This document shows positions 1 through 12,400 of a stretch of DNA of 64,000 nucleotides, piece by piece. The DNA is from Aptenodytes patagonicus (taxonomy: Eukaryota; Chordata; Aves; Sphenisciformes; Spheniscidae). The translations under genes were made by a program, and so were the position numbers. Location of the stretch: positions 15,156,501 to 15,220,500 of the forward strand of contig NC_134963.1 in assembly GCF_965638725.1 (NCBI RefSeq), in the 5' to 3' direction. How positions within the stretch are numbered: position 1 is the stretch's first letter; every line of letters starts with the position of its first letter. The notes below the pieces were generated by a model. That model had not been told where the DNA came from, ran no database searches, and saw nothing but the letters and a program-made list of their open reading frames with translations.

Positions 1-679
1 CCTCACTCCCATGGTCTTACAGGGCTGTACCTTTGGAGATGACACTGGGTAGCTGCTGACCCTGGTCTTCCCAAGGAGCACAGTCACCGAGCAATGCCAT
101 TTTCCAGGGCTGAGAAGCCGCCCTTGTCTTTCCTGAGCAGATGCACTATGGGATGGCTGTTCCTCCTGTTATTTGTCATGGGCCAAGCAAAGACTAAGGT
201 GGCATGAACGGGACAGAGCATCCCCCGCTCAGCTCCTTGGGGAACTCTTTCCTGGCTTGCACAACCCAAGGAGCAGTTCTGATCCAGCTCCGGGAAGGAC
301 TTCCACCCTCTGAAGTTGGGTTGCCAAGGACTAGTTTTGCTACTCAACTTTTAAGTGCAAGTGGGAGGAGAACCTGGGCCAATTCTTGCCTCATGGTTGG
401 GACAGAAGGGCTGGATCTTGCCCCCTCAGGGCACTCCCTCTGGACCAGCAGAGCTCAGATGCTGGTAGTGATGTCTTTGCAACATCCAGGGCACAGAGAT
501 TATTAAATTTCACTGCAGGCTCCTGGAACAGCCCAAAACTAGGAAGGCACAGCACAATTTCAGCTGAGTGTATCAGCTGCTGCCATTGTCCTTGGGCAGA
601 TGTCTCCATCCTTGTCCCATCCAATACTTGTGTCCCTCAAACCTGACCCAAACACAACAGAGTCCCTCTACTCAGGTAC
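1..679 (-). other. NOS1 intron 11, partial
   Basis: The sequence after the exon 11 donor was searched for the next NOS1 exon, and none of its conserved motifs appears in either strand. The rest shows no repeat or gene that I recognise. Confidence 0.7.
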
Positions 680-781
680 CTGGAAGCTGTACAGCACAGC
701 AATGTTGATCTCCACCAGGGCCTGGTCCTTCCACAGCGATGAAGTTTTCCTCATATCCAGATTCATTTTCTTGGCCACTTG
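680..781 (-). CDS. NOS1: NOS1 exon 11 (residues 618-651), last exon in the window
   Basis: This 102-nt exon, phase 0 on both sides, encodes [20 protein letters not shown] and then [14 protein letters not shown]. The first residue is Q where mammals have E. The acceptor is TTACAG before 781 and the donor is CAG|GTACCT at 679. No later NOS1 exon is found to the left, so the pterin-site residues, calmodulin helix and reductase domains are outside the window. Confidence 0.96.
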
Positions 782-3700
782 CTGTAACAAAACATGGTAG
801 AAGGTGAACACTTTTAACGGCCGAGAACCAAGGACTGAAGATCTCTGCCTGGGGAGAGGAACCCAGAGGAGGGACCCAGGCTGACACGAGGCACCCGCAG
901 GGCAGGGCAGAACTCTTGCAATGAAGGGCTGACGTTTTGCTTTCCTCTGAGAAGATGTGGTCCTGCCTTTTCCTCTCCATGACAGGAGCAAGGCCAGTCT
1001 GGCCTCCCTTCCTCCCCCGGGCACAGGAAGATGACTCAATGCTGCTGAAAAGGGCCATCAAGAGCAGTTGCTCTTCGTGGGAGGAGAGGAAATGGGTGGG
1101 TCCGTGGGACAGCAGGACATGGTGGTGATCCATGTGCTGGGAGGAACAGATCCCTGAACCCCTTCCCATGCCAGACCCCCTGCTGGTCCCAAACTCTCTT
1201 CTTTCTCAGCCCGTTTCTTCTACCTGGAGTCCTTCCTCCAGACACTATCACAGGTGGGCACGCGCGCGCGCACACACATACACACACTTGCTCCCACCCT
1301 TCTGGTTTTCAAGCAACTGGGGAGGGATGCAGCCCCTCCAAGTAACACAGCATGCCCCTTGGAAGGGCAAAGGAGCCACCCCTGTTGGGTGCAGATCCCC
1401 TGCACCAGCACCTCCCCATGGCTTGGCTTTGTCTCTGACTTACCCTGCCCCCAGTGTGGAAAGTCCCCAAGCCACGGCAGACTGCTCCAGAGGGGCCAGC
1501 TGGTGGGTCCCCATGAGCAGGCATGTCCCTGAGGAGTCACCAAGTGCCTCAGCACCCTCTCAGCCCCATCATGTCTTAGCACTTGACCTCAATCAAGCAC
1601 ATGACCAGGGGCCTGCTGATCCGTAAGACGCTTTGAGAATTCTATGGAGAGCTCAACAGGCATCACACTCGCTGTGTTAGATACCAGCTGGCCCCATAGG
1701 ACACAAAAAAACCTGCCAGCCCATCACACCCTTGGCCACGTGGCTCCAGGAGAATGTAACTGCCCTAAGGGAGGCTTGGATGTCCTGTACTCTCCCACTC
1801 AAGGCAACACTCTCCCAGTGTCCTGCCTTCTCCCCAGTAACTTCACACACACCCACTGCACCCCAGGAGCGCCTGGCCTCCTCGAAGAGGGGGAATTACC
1901 TCCAGTATGTTGTAGCGAGAGTTGTCACAATAGTCCCGGACCCCGATCTCTGTGCCCATGTACCAGCCGCTGAAGGGGCAGGCGGAAAACTCCAAGCCGC
2001 CAATCTCAAGGAGCATGTTGGAAACTGCTGGCAAACCATACCACTTCAGGCCCAGGTCCTTAAACCATTCAAACCTGCCGGGATACAACAGGGTTAGGCA
2101 ACCAGCTAGACCTCCCCTGCCCAATGCAGGCAGGGGAATGGAGGAGGTTACTTTGCTACCAGCCACTAGGTTGAAGGACATGTGAGCAGAACGGTTCCTG
2201 GAGGCAATATCTTCTTTAGGGGCTGTTTATGGGGAGAAAGCGATATATCAGGAGCGTTACAGAGTGGCGTAAGTCCTGGGAGACTTCAAGGAAAGGGAAA
2301 CCAGCCCTGAGACAAAGACACAACTTGCTTTCCACCTCCAAGCTCTGTCAGCTTTACATCAGAGTGGAGGGAAGACCTGGAAGAGGGTCTTGGGTAAAGC
2401 ACCCAAGCCACAACAAGGAAAGGCCAAGCACAGGAGATGGCTTAGGGTGAAACCAGAGGAGCTGAGTCCTGCTGATCTGCTTGAGCAGTTTCGGGGCTTA
2501 CTCTGACTTACTTGGGATGCCGGATGGGCACTTCCAGCACGAGTTCTGGGGGGATTTCAAAGAGCTCTGGATCATTGCCATTGGCTTGGAGGAGCAGAGG
2601 CAGGATATCGAAGCGCCCGTGTGGTGCCTTCCACCCTTGCTGAATGCAGATCTACAGGCAAAACAAAGGTGGGGTTTAGAAGTCCCAGCAGATCACCCGC
2701 TTTTCAAGCATTATAGGCAGGGAGTTGCATGGCACTGAGCAGTGTCTCCTAACAGCATCTCTGCTCAGCCCTTGCGGTCCAGTGATAACCTCCATCCAAG
2801 GGAGCTACGACACGGGGTTGCCTGTCACAGCCAACCCATGGCCATGTAAGGGGGATCTGGCCTGAAAATAAGCCTAGAACTAGATCCCCAGGTAGGATCA
2901 CGGCTCTGAAAAAGATGCTTACCCTATTTGTGCCTGTAATGGTGAAGGAGAAAATGGGTGAGAAAAGCAGAGGAGTTGGGGAAGAGCTGAGCAGAGCACT
3001 GGTGCTGTGGGGGCAGCGCCAACAGGCAGTGGCAAAAGGCAAATCTCATTTCTGATTCCCACTGGGCCCAGGTCAGCAGTGGGCACACATGTCCTCCTGC
3101 AGCAATTCCCTCAGCACCGCTAAGCTACCCCTTCTCAGCAAAAGCACAATGAGATAAGAGTCTTTCAGTGCAGCTATGGCCAACTCCTGCATGCGTGGAA
3201 ACAGCTTTTATTCCTGGGAAAATATCTGAGGGTGAGACAAATCCAGCTTCATTTTGTGGCACTGCAGTGGGTGCGATAAACCTGCTTGATGAGCACGCTC
3301 CTCACTCCTGGGATGGCCAGAGCTTCTGCATGCCCCCACCAGCCCCATGCCCATGGTGCCCAGGAAGGATGGCTTCAGCCGGTACCTCCGTCAGCTCCAC
3401 GTTTGCGGGGTCTCCCAGGATAGTGCCGTCGGGCTGCTTGTAGCCAGCGTAGCGGATGAGCTGGGCGTTCCAGATGCGGAAGTCGTGCTTGCTGTCCGTC
3501 CGCTGCGGGAAGATGGTAATAGCAGATCTGGAAGGAAGAGGCAGCACTGGTGAATGCCAAGGATGTTGCAAGGGCACAGGACAGGGGTCATCAGAGGAAC
3601 GGCAAAGCGTTGCGGGGGAAAGGTGCTGCCCCTGCCTGCCACCGTCCTGTGCACCACCTCTGCTTGTGCCTTGGACAAGCCCCAAACATTTATTATATTT

Positions 3701-6700
3701 CCTTCACCAGAAGAAGTCATGGCCAGGTGCACTCCAGCTCTGGAATTTGGGGTGTTTCCAGTCATTCAGCTCCAGGCAGAAGCTGGCTGCTAACATGGGG
3801 TTTCAGACAGATCTGAAGGGCAGTCCGTGCTCTGCATTTGATGCAGAATATAGGAGAGGAGAAATAATTGGAAAACCTGCCCTTTGAGGTCCCACAGAGA
3901 GCAAGAAGAGATATACTTGGACCAGCCGGACACCTTCCCCTGATATCGGGTCCCTCTAACGCTCCCCAGGACAGGTGCTGGCTACAACCATCTTGTTGTG
4001 CAGAGGCTGCTAAAGGAGATAATGTCAGCAGGGCCCAGAGCTGGGTTGACACACATCCAGAGGCCTTCGGATATAAACCCTGGTGACTCCCTGGTGGCTC
4101 ACCTGAGGTTCCCTTTGTTGGTGGCGTATTTGATGTGGTTGCAGATATAATTGAACATCCCATGGGCTGTGGTGCAGTCCCGGGCATCAAACACCTGAAA
4201 CAGTGGAAGCAATTGTGGTGATGCTACAGGATGCGTCAACTCCTAGGGCAGAGCCAAGCAGAAGAAACACAGCACAGGGAACACCCTAGAGGCCATTGTG
4301 ACTTGTTAGGTATCTAAAGCTCCATAATTATGTGTTCCCTGCCTTTACAACACGTGGATGTCTAATCCAGCTGCCCCTTGTGCTTTGGAGAGGTGTCACC
4401 TGCTGCTCAGGCAAAAACCTCCTCAATCCAGTGGTCTCAGCCTGCTGCTGTTCCTGGCTTATCCACGAACAGTTTTGGTTTCTGCCCTTTGTCTCCTGTA
4501 GATCAAGACTCAAAGCTGAAATAGGACAGGTGTCAGTCAGGCCTGAGATCCGCTGGGAGAATGGGGAATCAGAGAATCATAGAATAGTTTGAGTTGGAAG
4601 GGACTTTTAAAGGTCATCTAGTCCAACCCTCCCGCAATCAGCAGGGACATCTTCAACCAGATCAGGTTGCTCAGAGCCCTGTCCAACCTGACCTGGAATG
4701 TTTCCAGGGATGGGGCACCTACAAAAGGATGAGGAAACCAGGAAAGAGGGTCAACAGGAGGCTTGAAGACAACTTCTTGCAGAAATGGCTCCTCCCAAGG
4801 TTCAGATATGTCAAAAGAAACAGTGGAAGAGAAGAGCTGAAGGCTGAGCTGGGAGCGAAGGAGGCCCAGCCTCCCGGCCCCAGGCAGTGCCTATACCCTG
4901 TGTGAAGCAGCCACAAGAATTGCTCAGCAGCACTTGAGCTGTGCTCCAGGTTACAGAGGGAGACATCATCTCTGTACCAAGGGATTCCACTAGAGATCAC
5001 TAATTCAGATCCTACCCTACGCTTCCAGCTGGTCAAAAGGGCACTGAGCCAAATCTTCTCCTGCTGTAGCATCTTTGTACTAAGGATGAGTGTGTCCTGC
5101 TGCCTCTCTCCAGGCAGAGCAACAGTTTTGGAAGCAGCATGTAAGATATTGGAGCAGTATCTGATTTTGGAAAATCTTCTCTAGAGCGCCAGCTTCCAGG
5201 TGGCCCCGTTTCAGACACAGACACCTCGGCTACACCTACCCCACAGATGCTTTTCCAGCTCCTGCTGGCTTCCCAGCTTGTGCCTCCCCAAAGCTGTCAA
5301 GGAGAGCGTAGCTGCTGTGTGCTGAACGCCCCCAACTGTACCTGTGCTGTGCTTCCCCGGGTATTTGAAGAGCAAGTTTTGCCTCTCCAAAACTCCAGCG
5401 CATCCTTTGGCAGGCAACCTGCCAGCTGTCTCCAGCTCACCTGCAGCTTGGACCACTGAATCCTGCCCACACAGCGGGCTGCGTTTCTCCAGGCGTGCTT
5501 GGCTCCATAGATCAGCTCTGTGTCCCGCAGCTGGTAAGTATCAGTGGCTTCAATCTCCTTGGTCACTTCCTCCAGCCTTTCCATGTGGGCCTTGGAGCCA
5601 GATCTGCACGTGTGGGGAACGGAGGAGATGGCAGTCACCAACCCAGGTGGAGGGCAGGGAATCCTGCTGCTCTCCACCTGGGCACGAATTCTTCCTTTCT
5701 TAAGCACGTGTGCACATACACACATGCACACACATGTGTGCTTTCAGATAACAGACGACCAAGTGCAAATGTGAGAGGTCAGTAATTTGCACAGAGGCAC
5801 ACAACAAATGCTAGGAATGAAACTCCCCTGAAGAAGCAGCTGAACGTGGAGCACCACAATCTCACCCTGTTTTGACACGCAAGTGTGAAAGATCAGATCA
5901 TATGTGACATCTCAGCATAAGCACAGCCAGGGCTTGCGACCTTCTCCAGCCAATACTTACCTCTTTATGGAGGAGTAGTACTGGTCAATGAAGTCCTTAG
6001 CCAAGAGGAGCACCTCCTCTTTTGTTCTGGTATCTTCTGACTTGCGGACGTGCTGGCTAGGGGTCATTACGGAGCCCATGCAGATCTGCTCGGTGCACGC
6101 GGTGGCCTGATGAGACAGAAGGAGACAAGCGTGTCTTGGGTTACTGCAGCACTTTTGGTTACATGAGCTGGGCTGGGGGAAGTCAACAATTAGCTATGCA
6201 GAAGTTGGTGGCATCTTTGACAAACAGGGACATTTCCAGCTTATTTGTTTTCACACCTATCGGTAATGTTGTGTAAGACAGCTCAAGCGTGTGCAGTCAT
6301 CTCTTGTCCCACCCGATACGGACACCTGGGGCTCACTAGATTCTTGCCCCAGCTTGGCATAAAGTCATATGCTTTTCCTGATTTATCCCAGATGGGCTTC
6401 CCGCTCACCCAGCTTATTGCACCAGAGGTTTGAAACACTGTGATCCACTCAATTACGCCCAGACAACTTTCTGCCAGTCCTATCAACTCTACTCACCATC
6501 GCCGTCTTGAGGTGCAGAGTGTCGTGAAGCACGGAGCCTGTCTCCCAGTTCTTGATTTTGACAAACCGCGGGCATTTAGAAGGACTTCCGTTCACCGTGT
6601 TCTTAGTTGGGGACTGCCGCCCGGATGGCGGTGGCTGGACAACAGTGAAGACCAGGCACAAGGTTAGTATTCATCAACAAGATACAGGAAAAAGGCCACA

Positions 6701-9383
6701 ACACGAAGCAGCTTCTTGTATTAGTGGATGCCTGTGCTTAAATCCTAGTGATAATATAGTGAGACAAGGTATACGATCCAAACATTGGCAGCATTTGGGA
6801 TCCTACGATGGAAAAACCAACTCTCAATGCAATTGAGAAGTCACCTCTGTTTACAGAGCAGCCAAACCTGTAGAAGAGGAGTTAAAAAACAGAGACAGAA
6901 GTGACTTAGGAGAATGTTGTGTTCAAGTTTCCCAGTGGAAGACTTACCTCTCTAAAAGATATTAGATGTTTCTTTTTAAGGAGCATCATCTGCTCAGATT
7001 TTACACGTGCCAAGCTCTGCCTCACTAATGCAAGCACTGCGAGATAGAGATAACAGCCGACCGTTCCTCCGAGCAAGCCAAAGGCACATCTCCTTTGATA
7101 TCAATGCTGGAAGATGGTAGGAATAAGGATGGATAAATTATGCAAGTGGGAGGGCTGCTGAGTTATGCATAGTTGGATTACTTTAGTCTCAGCTCTGAAT
7201 CTCCAGCCCTCCCTGACACTCTGTGTCAGGGTGTGTTCACCCAGCACATCTTGAGTTATATGCCAATGTAAGGAGGAGCCTCAGCCAGCTGAGAGCTTGT
7301 AATGAGAGAGCTGGCTGCAAGTGCTTGTATTTGCACGTGTTTTCACAGATAATATCATCTAGTATTTCTACTGTGACCCTTATTCGCCCCAAGCACTTAA
7401 AAACTTAAAGAGCAATCGGTATCTGCCAGCGTATCATGGGACAGTGAGATCTGCAGGGGCCCTGGAAAGCAGAGACGTTTCTTCTAGGGATCAGATCTTA
7501 TAGTAGGGTGTAATTCAGTCACTGCAACCGCAGTGATGTTGCTGCAGGTTTCAAGGGGAGACCTGATGCCACACCAGAACGTCCTGTCAAAACCTGCTTA
7601 TATTTGGCACCGCTTAAAGGCTTGCATCTCTGCAAAGCAGATCTGGGCTTGGACCGAGTTTTGATGTAGCCTTCCTACATGAGTCCCGTAGCTTGCATCC
7701 CTTTCTAATCCACCTGCAAGGTTTTTTAAAGACGGCACTGCCTTCAGCAGAGCTGTGCAGAGCCTCACCCTCCTTTTTGGTGGGCCTGGGCTCATGTCAC
7801 AGTTGCAGCTCATGGACTAGCAGCAATAGTACAAATGCAGCATTACAGCCTGAAGGACCAACTGAAGAAGAGCCAGCACACGGTGGAAGAATCTCTTGTT
7901 TCAGAACAAGCACTTTTGCTGATGAGCAAACCCCGGAGGGAAAGCAACAGGGGCCACAAGGATGACAAAAGCAGGTGAGGCTCCAGATCTAACTTTTTCT
8001 TACTTTGCCAGACAGAGGATTGCTCTGCTTTTCCGAAGCAGAGAGAGTTTGATGCCTGATTGATTGCAACTGATGCCTGGGCTGAGGAGACACCACTCCA
8101 TTGCCCTGGTGGCAATGTTGGCCATATTTTTTGCCCAGTCCTTGTTTTTACCATATGCTCCACACTTTTTTCCCTGGAAAATAGGGATTTTGCTGTCAAG
8201 CAGCCTGAGGCTCACAGTGTAATACCATGCACTGAAAGCATATGCTGGGAGCAAGAGGCAGAGGATGGAGGGGAAGGGAGAGCTTTACAACCTGACACTT
8301 CGGTAGGACCCTCTTTGGTCCTTGCAGTTTCTGAAAGCCACTCTCTGCACGCCCTCAGGCCATGCTGTCACGGGTCTCTGTGACATTCCTCATGTCACAA
8401 ATCCTGTGATCTTCCCAGGGAGCGTTTTGAAGTCCTAGCCCCTGAAGCCAGATGACCACACAGTGGGTCTCAGCTTCCCCTTTCCACGCTGCAGAAAACA
8501 AATATAAGATTTCATATAGAGCTCAAAATGAGTAGTAAATAAAACAAACCTCCTAAATATAGTCCTGGAAAAGTACTGGTTTTAAGTTCATTTTTTTCAG
8601 TTCTGGGGAATCTGACCTGAATTATGGCAGTGGCAGTTCCTGGTCATTTTTTTCTGCTTGTTTTACTCTTTCAAGAGAATTAAGCCATTCCCGAGCCACT
8701 AACAGCATTCTGTGCTCTCTGAACCAACCTGTGCCACCCTTAGGACCAAGGGGGATAACCTGCCACCTTCCTTCTGAGCGTGATTGCTCAGAGCAGCTCT
8801 ACGAGATATTGGTAAAACATAGCTGAAAACTGCTGCTCAAAAAAGCAAACAAAACCAATCCTCATCTGTACCTCCGCCTGCCAAAGAGAAATTAGAAGTA
8901 CCAAGCAGAAAGTGTTGGTTGTATCCAGCACCACTTTTTTGTTCTGAGTTAGCTTTGATTTGCTGACGGGGCTTCAGTGCGGCTGAGGAGGGGTGCTGCT
9001 AAACAACATCTTGCTAGAGCACGTATGGCCCAAGAGCGTGTTAGGCATCCAGATGTAGCAATGATCCCATCCTTGGAGCGGGCAAGCTCATGGTCCAAGC
9101 TGGTGGACATCGGCTGCTTAATATCTGCCTACAGATGTTCCACCTTAAACCTCTCTCAAAGCTGCTCCCTTTCCTTTTTGTCTTTTCCCTGCAGGACCTG
9201 GTGAAGTTTGAATCTTTGCTGAAAGAGGACCACGGTGCAGAGGCATGCCGAATCCCTGGGATGCCAGCCAGGCTGGAGGCAGCCGAGGCGACACCACCTA
9301 CAAGAAGCAGAGGTGCCAGGTCTGGCAACTGCATCGCAGAGCAGCTGTGGAGAGAGCGACACCCAGAAGAGACTGGGAAAGAG

Positions 9384-9424
<41 letters not shown>

Positions 9425-12400
9425 TTCTTTGCATGGAAAAGCTGAAGCCAAATATTACCCCTGGTTCTGTCAGGGCGGTTGTGTGAGATCCTTTCATGTT
9501 TTAATTAGGCAGCTGTGATATTAGTGACTCAAGAGTGGGACAAACGGAGAGACTAACGTAGCAGTCGGGGCGCACATGCATTATGCAAACATCTTTTACA
9601 AGGGAATGTGTTGGCACTTATCGTCAGCATGCAGCTTGCGAGCTGTCTGCAGCTCTCACAGACGCAGGGGAGAAATGCACCCAGCCCCGGGAGCTTCTTC
9701 GGGCCAGAACGGCAGGGAGCATCTCCCTTTTTGCAGACCCGAGTGGGCTCTGCAGGTCCTCAGCCTTCCTCCTGTGTCCCAGCTGGGCTTCGGGAGTCCC
9801 TGTGACGATGGCATATATTGCCCTGCTGAAATGCATCGACTATGGGAGGATGAGGTCTGCAGCATTAGCCCAGGTCATAGATATATCGGCAGGCTGACAT
9901 TTCCTTCCAGACTGCATTAACCCCGCTAGCTGAAAGTGTGTTTTTCGCTTTTATAAAGCTGTAAATCATCCTTACAAGCGTGGAGCTGTTATGACTCCCT
10001 TCCCCTGCTAGCTACATGGACATACACCCCCGCCAGTTACCCTGGAGCTCCTAACAAATCAATCTGTACGGACTGAAATACGACTCACGCAGGACCTGGG
10101 CTAGTGCAGTCACAGCATCTTTCCATCGGTCAGGTTTAGGGCCAGGGGGATTGGGCTCCTGGGAAACAAGCAAAACACACTGCGTGATTTTGCAAAAAAA
10201 GAGGGATAGGGATCAATGCCCAACGGGTCTTTCAGCATCTTATTACAAGCCTCAGTGAGCATTCCCTACCTGGCCATGTGAATCCACCGAATCCTGCTTT
10301 AAAGAACAACGGGTATAAAAAGCTCACACTTGGCTTGACTTGCCCCTGTGTTAACAGTATTTATTGCAGCTTGCAAGAAGTTCAGTTGCCTTGACCGCAT
10401 GCAGCCCGGGGGAACGGCTGCAGGCAGCATGGGGGAAAAACCAAACTGTCTCCAGAAGAGCAGGCATACTGATTTGGGCATAAGAAGGGTGAAAAGAAAG
10501 CTGCACATCTAGTGAAAAAAAAATATTAAAGAGTTTAATAGCAGCTTAAAGACTGGGGGTTTTGGCAGCCCTAACACGGAAAGAAATTAAGCTCTGAACA
10601 CAGAAGGTTATAAAGTGCTTATAGTAACAGACACGTACATGCAAGGAGCTTAGCAAAGGAAGCAGAAAGACAGTGTCTTTCCAGAGCTGGGGCAAAGGGA
10701 CCAGAGCAGTGACCTGTCCTTGGGCGAGACGGGCTCATGATACCTGCCACAGTGCATTAACCGCACAGAGGGACATGGAGCTGCCCAGGGACATCTCTCC
10801 AGTGGCTGAACAAAGTATGTTGCAGCTCTTGGATGCACCCATTTGTGTGTGCCGATGTAGGACGATACCCACCGTAAGGTTGTCTGTGCTGCTGGGAGAC
10901 CTGGACGCAATCCTGAGCTGCAGCCAGGCGAGGGGAGGACGGAAATCGTTCCCAACTGCATCTAATGCTAACATGCAGCAAATCTGGCATGGTCAGGAGT
11001 ATCTCAGCCACCCTGCGTGTGCATCAGCACCCGCACAGCGGGTCTTGTATGTCCCATGAGCCTCTGACACTGTGCGTGCTGCAAAAGTGCACGTGAACAT
11101 CATTCTACTTAAGAGTCCCAGGAGGAAGAGCAGCGCTCCTGGCACAGGGGGAATAAGGGCGTGGGCAGAGTTAAACCACCGCAGCCAAGACCATGTCACC
11201 TCCATGGGCACGAAGGGACCATGTCACCTCATGTGACCTCACCCCCTGCTTCTGGCTTTGTGTCTTGCAAAATGCTCGTGACATAGGAAAACATCCACTG
11301 GCAGAGCCACGGCCTGGGAGGTGCTGCTGGACACCGCTGGGTATCAAGGCCAGGCTTGTCATCTGGGTGTCAACCACACCACAAGTGGCACCCACCCTGC
11401 GGTGCTCTGCACGTGGCATGTCAGCGAGGAGCGTTGCATTGCAGCTCGTTGGAGCTGGGAAGAGGCATCCGCCAGAGGTATCTGCTGAGGACACTCCTGA
11501 GCTGAGGAAATACTGATTTTCTCGGAAGTCTTCATGTGACCACTAAATCACTTTTCTCCCCTCCCTTGGAAAACAGTCCTTACTATCTCACCCCGAGAAA
11601 TACGGTGGGGCCAGCAGACCAAATGGTTCCCAGACTGGTCCCCCGTGTCCTGCCCTGCTGCTGGTTAATCCCATCAGGGAGACACGTTTGCCTGAAGGGG
11701 CTTGGCAGTGCTCACACATGTCATCTCTTCCCCAAAGTGATCTTCCTGGCCCGGCAGGGTCTGCCTTACACCTCTGCCTTTGCTACAAACATGGAGTTAA
11801 TCCACTTTTGGCAAGGAAGCCTGAGAATTTATGTCCGTGGAGTGTGAGGAGATGAAAAGGCACAGTACAACATATTATCTGAAGTGCTCTATTGAATTAC
11901 CATCATGTGAATTGAAACGACTTTAACAATGCAACCCGGCTTTTTGCCACAAAAAGGGACGACAATCCCGAGGGACGTTTCAGAGTCCTGGTCCCTGGCT
12001 GCACTCCCGTCCCACTCTGGCCCCTTGGATGAAGAGCATTGTTCTCCAGTGGCCGTGCCCGAACATGGGGAATTCGGTTTCTGGACCAAATGGGCTCTAC
12101 GCCCCATCAACCCCAGCTCTTGGGATCAAAGGTCTTCAGGGTAGTGCATGTAGTCCTTGCACGTTCTGTGTGGTGTGAGAGCCCACCAGGATGGGTCATG
12201 TATCTCCAAACCCCCTTCCCACCCAAAGCAGCACGAGCCATGAGCTCTTACCTGCTCTGCTTCGGAGTAGGGGTTGTTCAGGACCACAGGCACGTTGCTC
12301 TTCCCCCACAGGTCACCGAAGACACGGTCGTTCTCCATCCGAGCCGGTAAGGCTTTCTGCGGCTTGTTTTCCCCTTCCCTGAAACTGAAGGGTTAAAAAC

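Larger units (their letters stand above)
6635..12251 (-). other. NOS1 intron 3
   Basis: This 5.6-kb intron holds the exon-like segment at 10089-10158 and a long TG microsatellite at about 9384-9422. The part from 8480 to 8960 is more AT-rich than its surroundings. No other gene is visible. Confidence 0.85.

Noticed and set aside
1..660. A possible NOS1 exon 12
   Set aside because: None of the conserved residues following YSFQ (SDKVTIVDHH, GGCPADWVWI) can be read in any minus-strand frame.
1100..1160. A minus-strand reading [11 protein letters not shown] that resembles the NOS motif VDHHSATESF of exon 12
   Set aside because: It lies upstream of exon 11 within intron 10, has no flanking match to the motif's continuation, and is in the wrong order for the gene.
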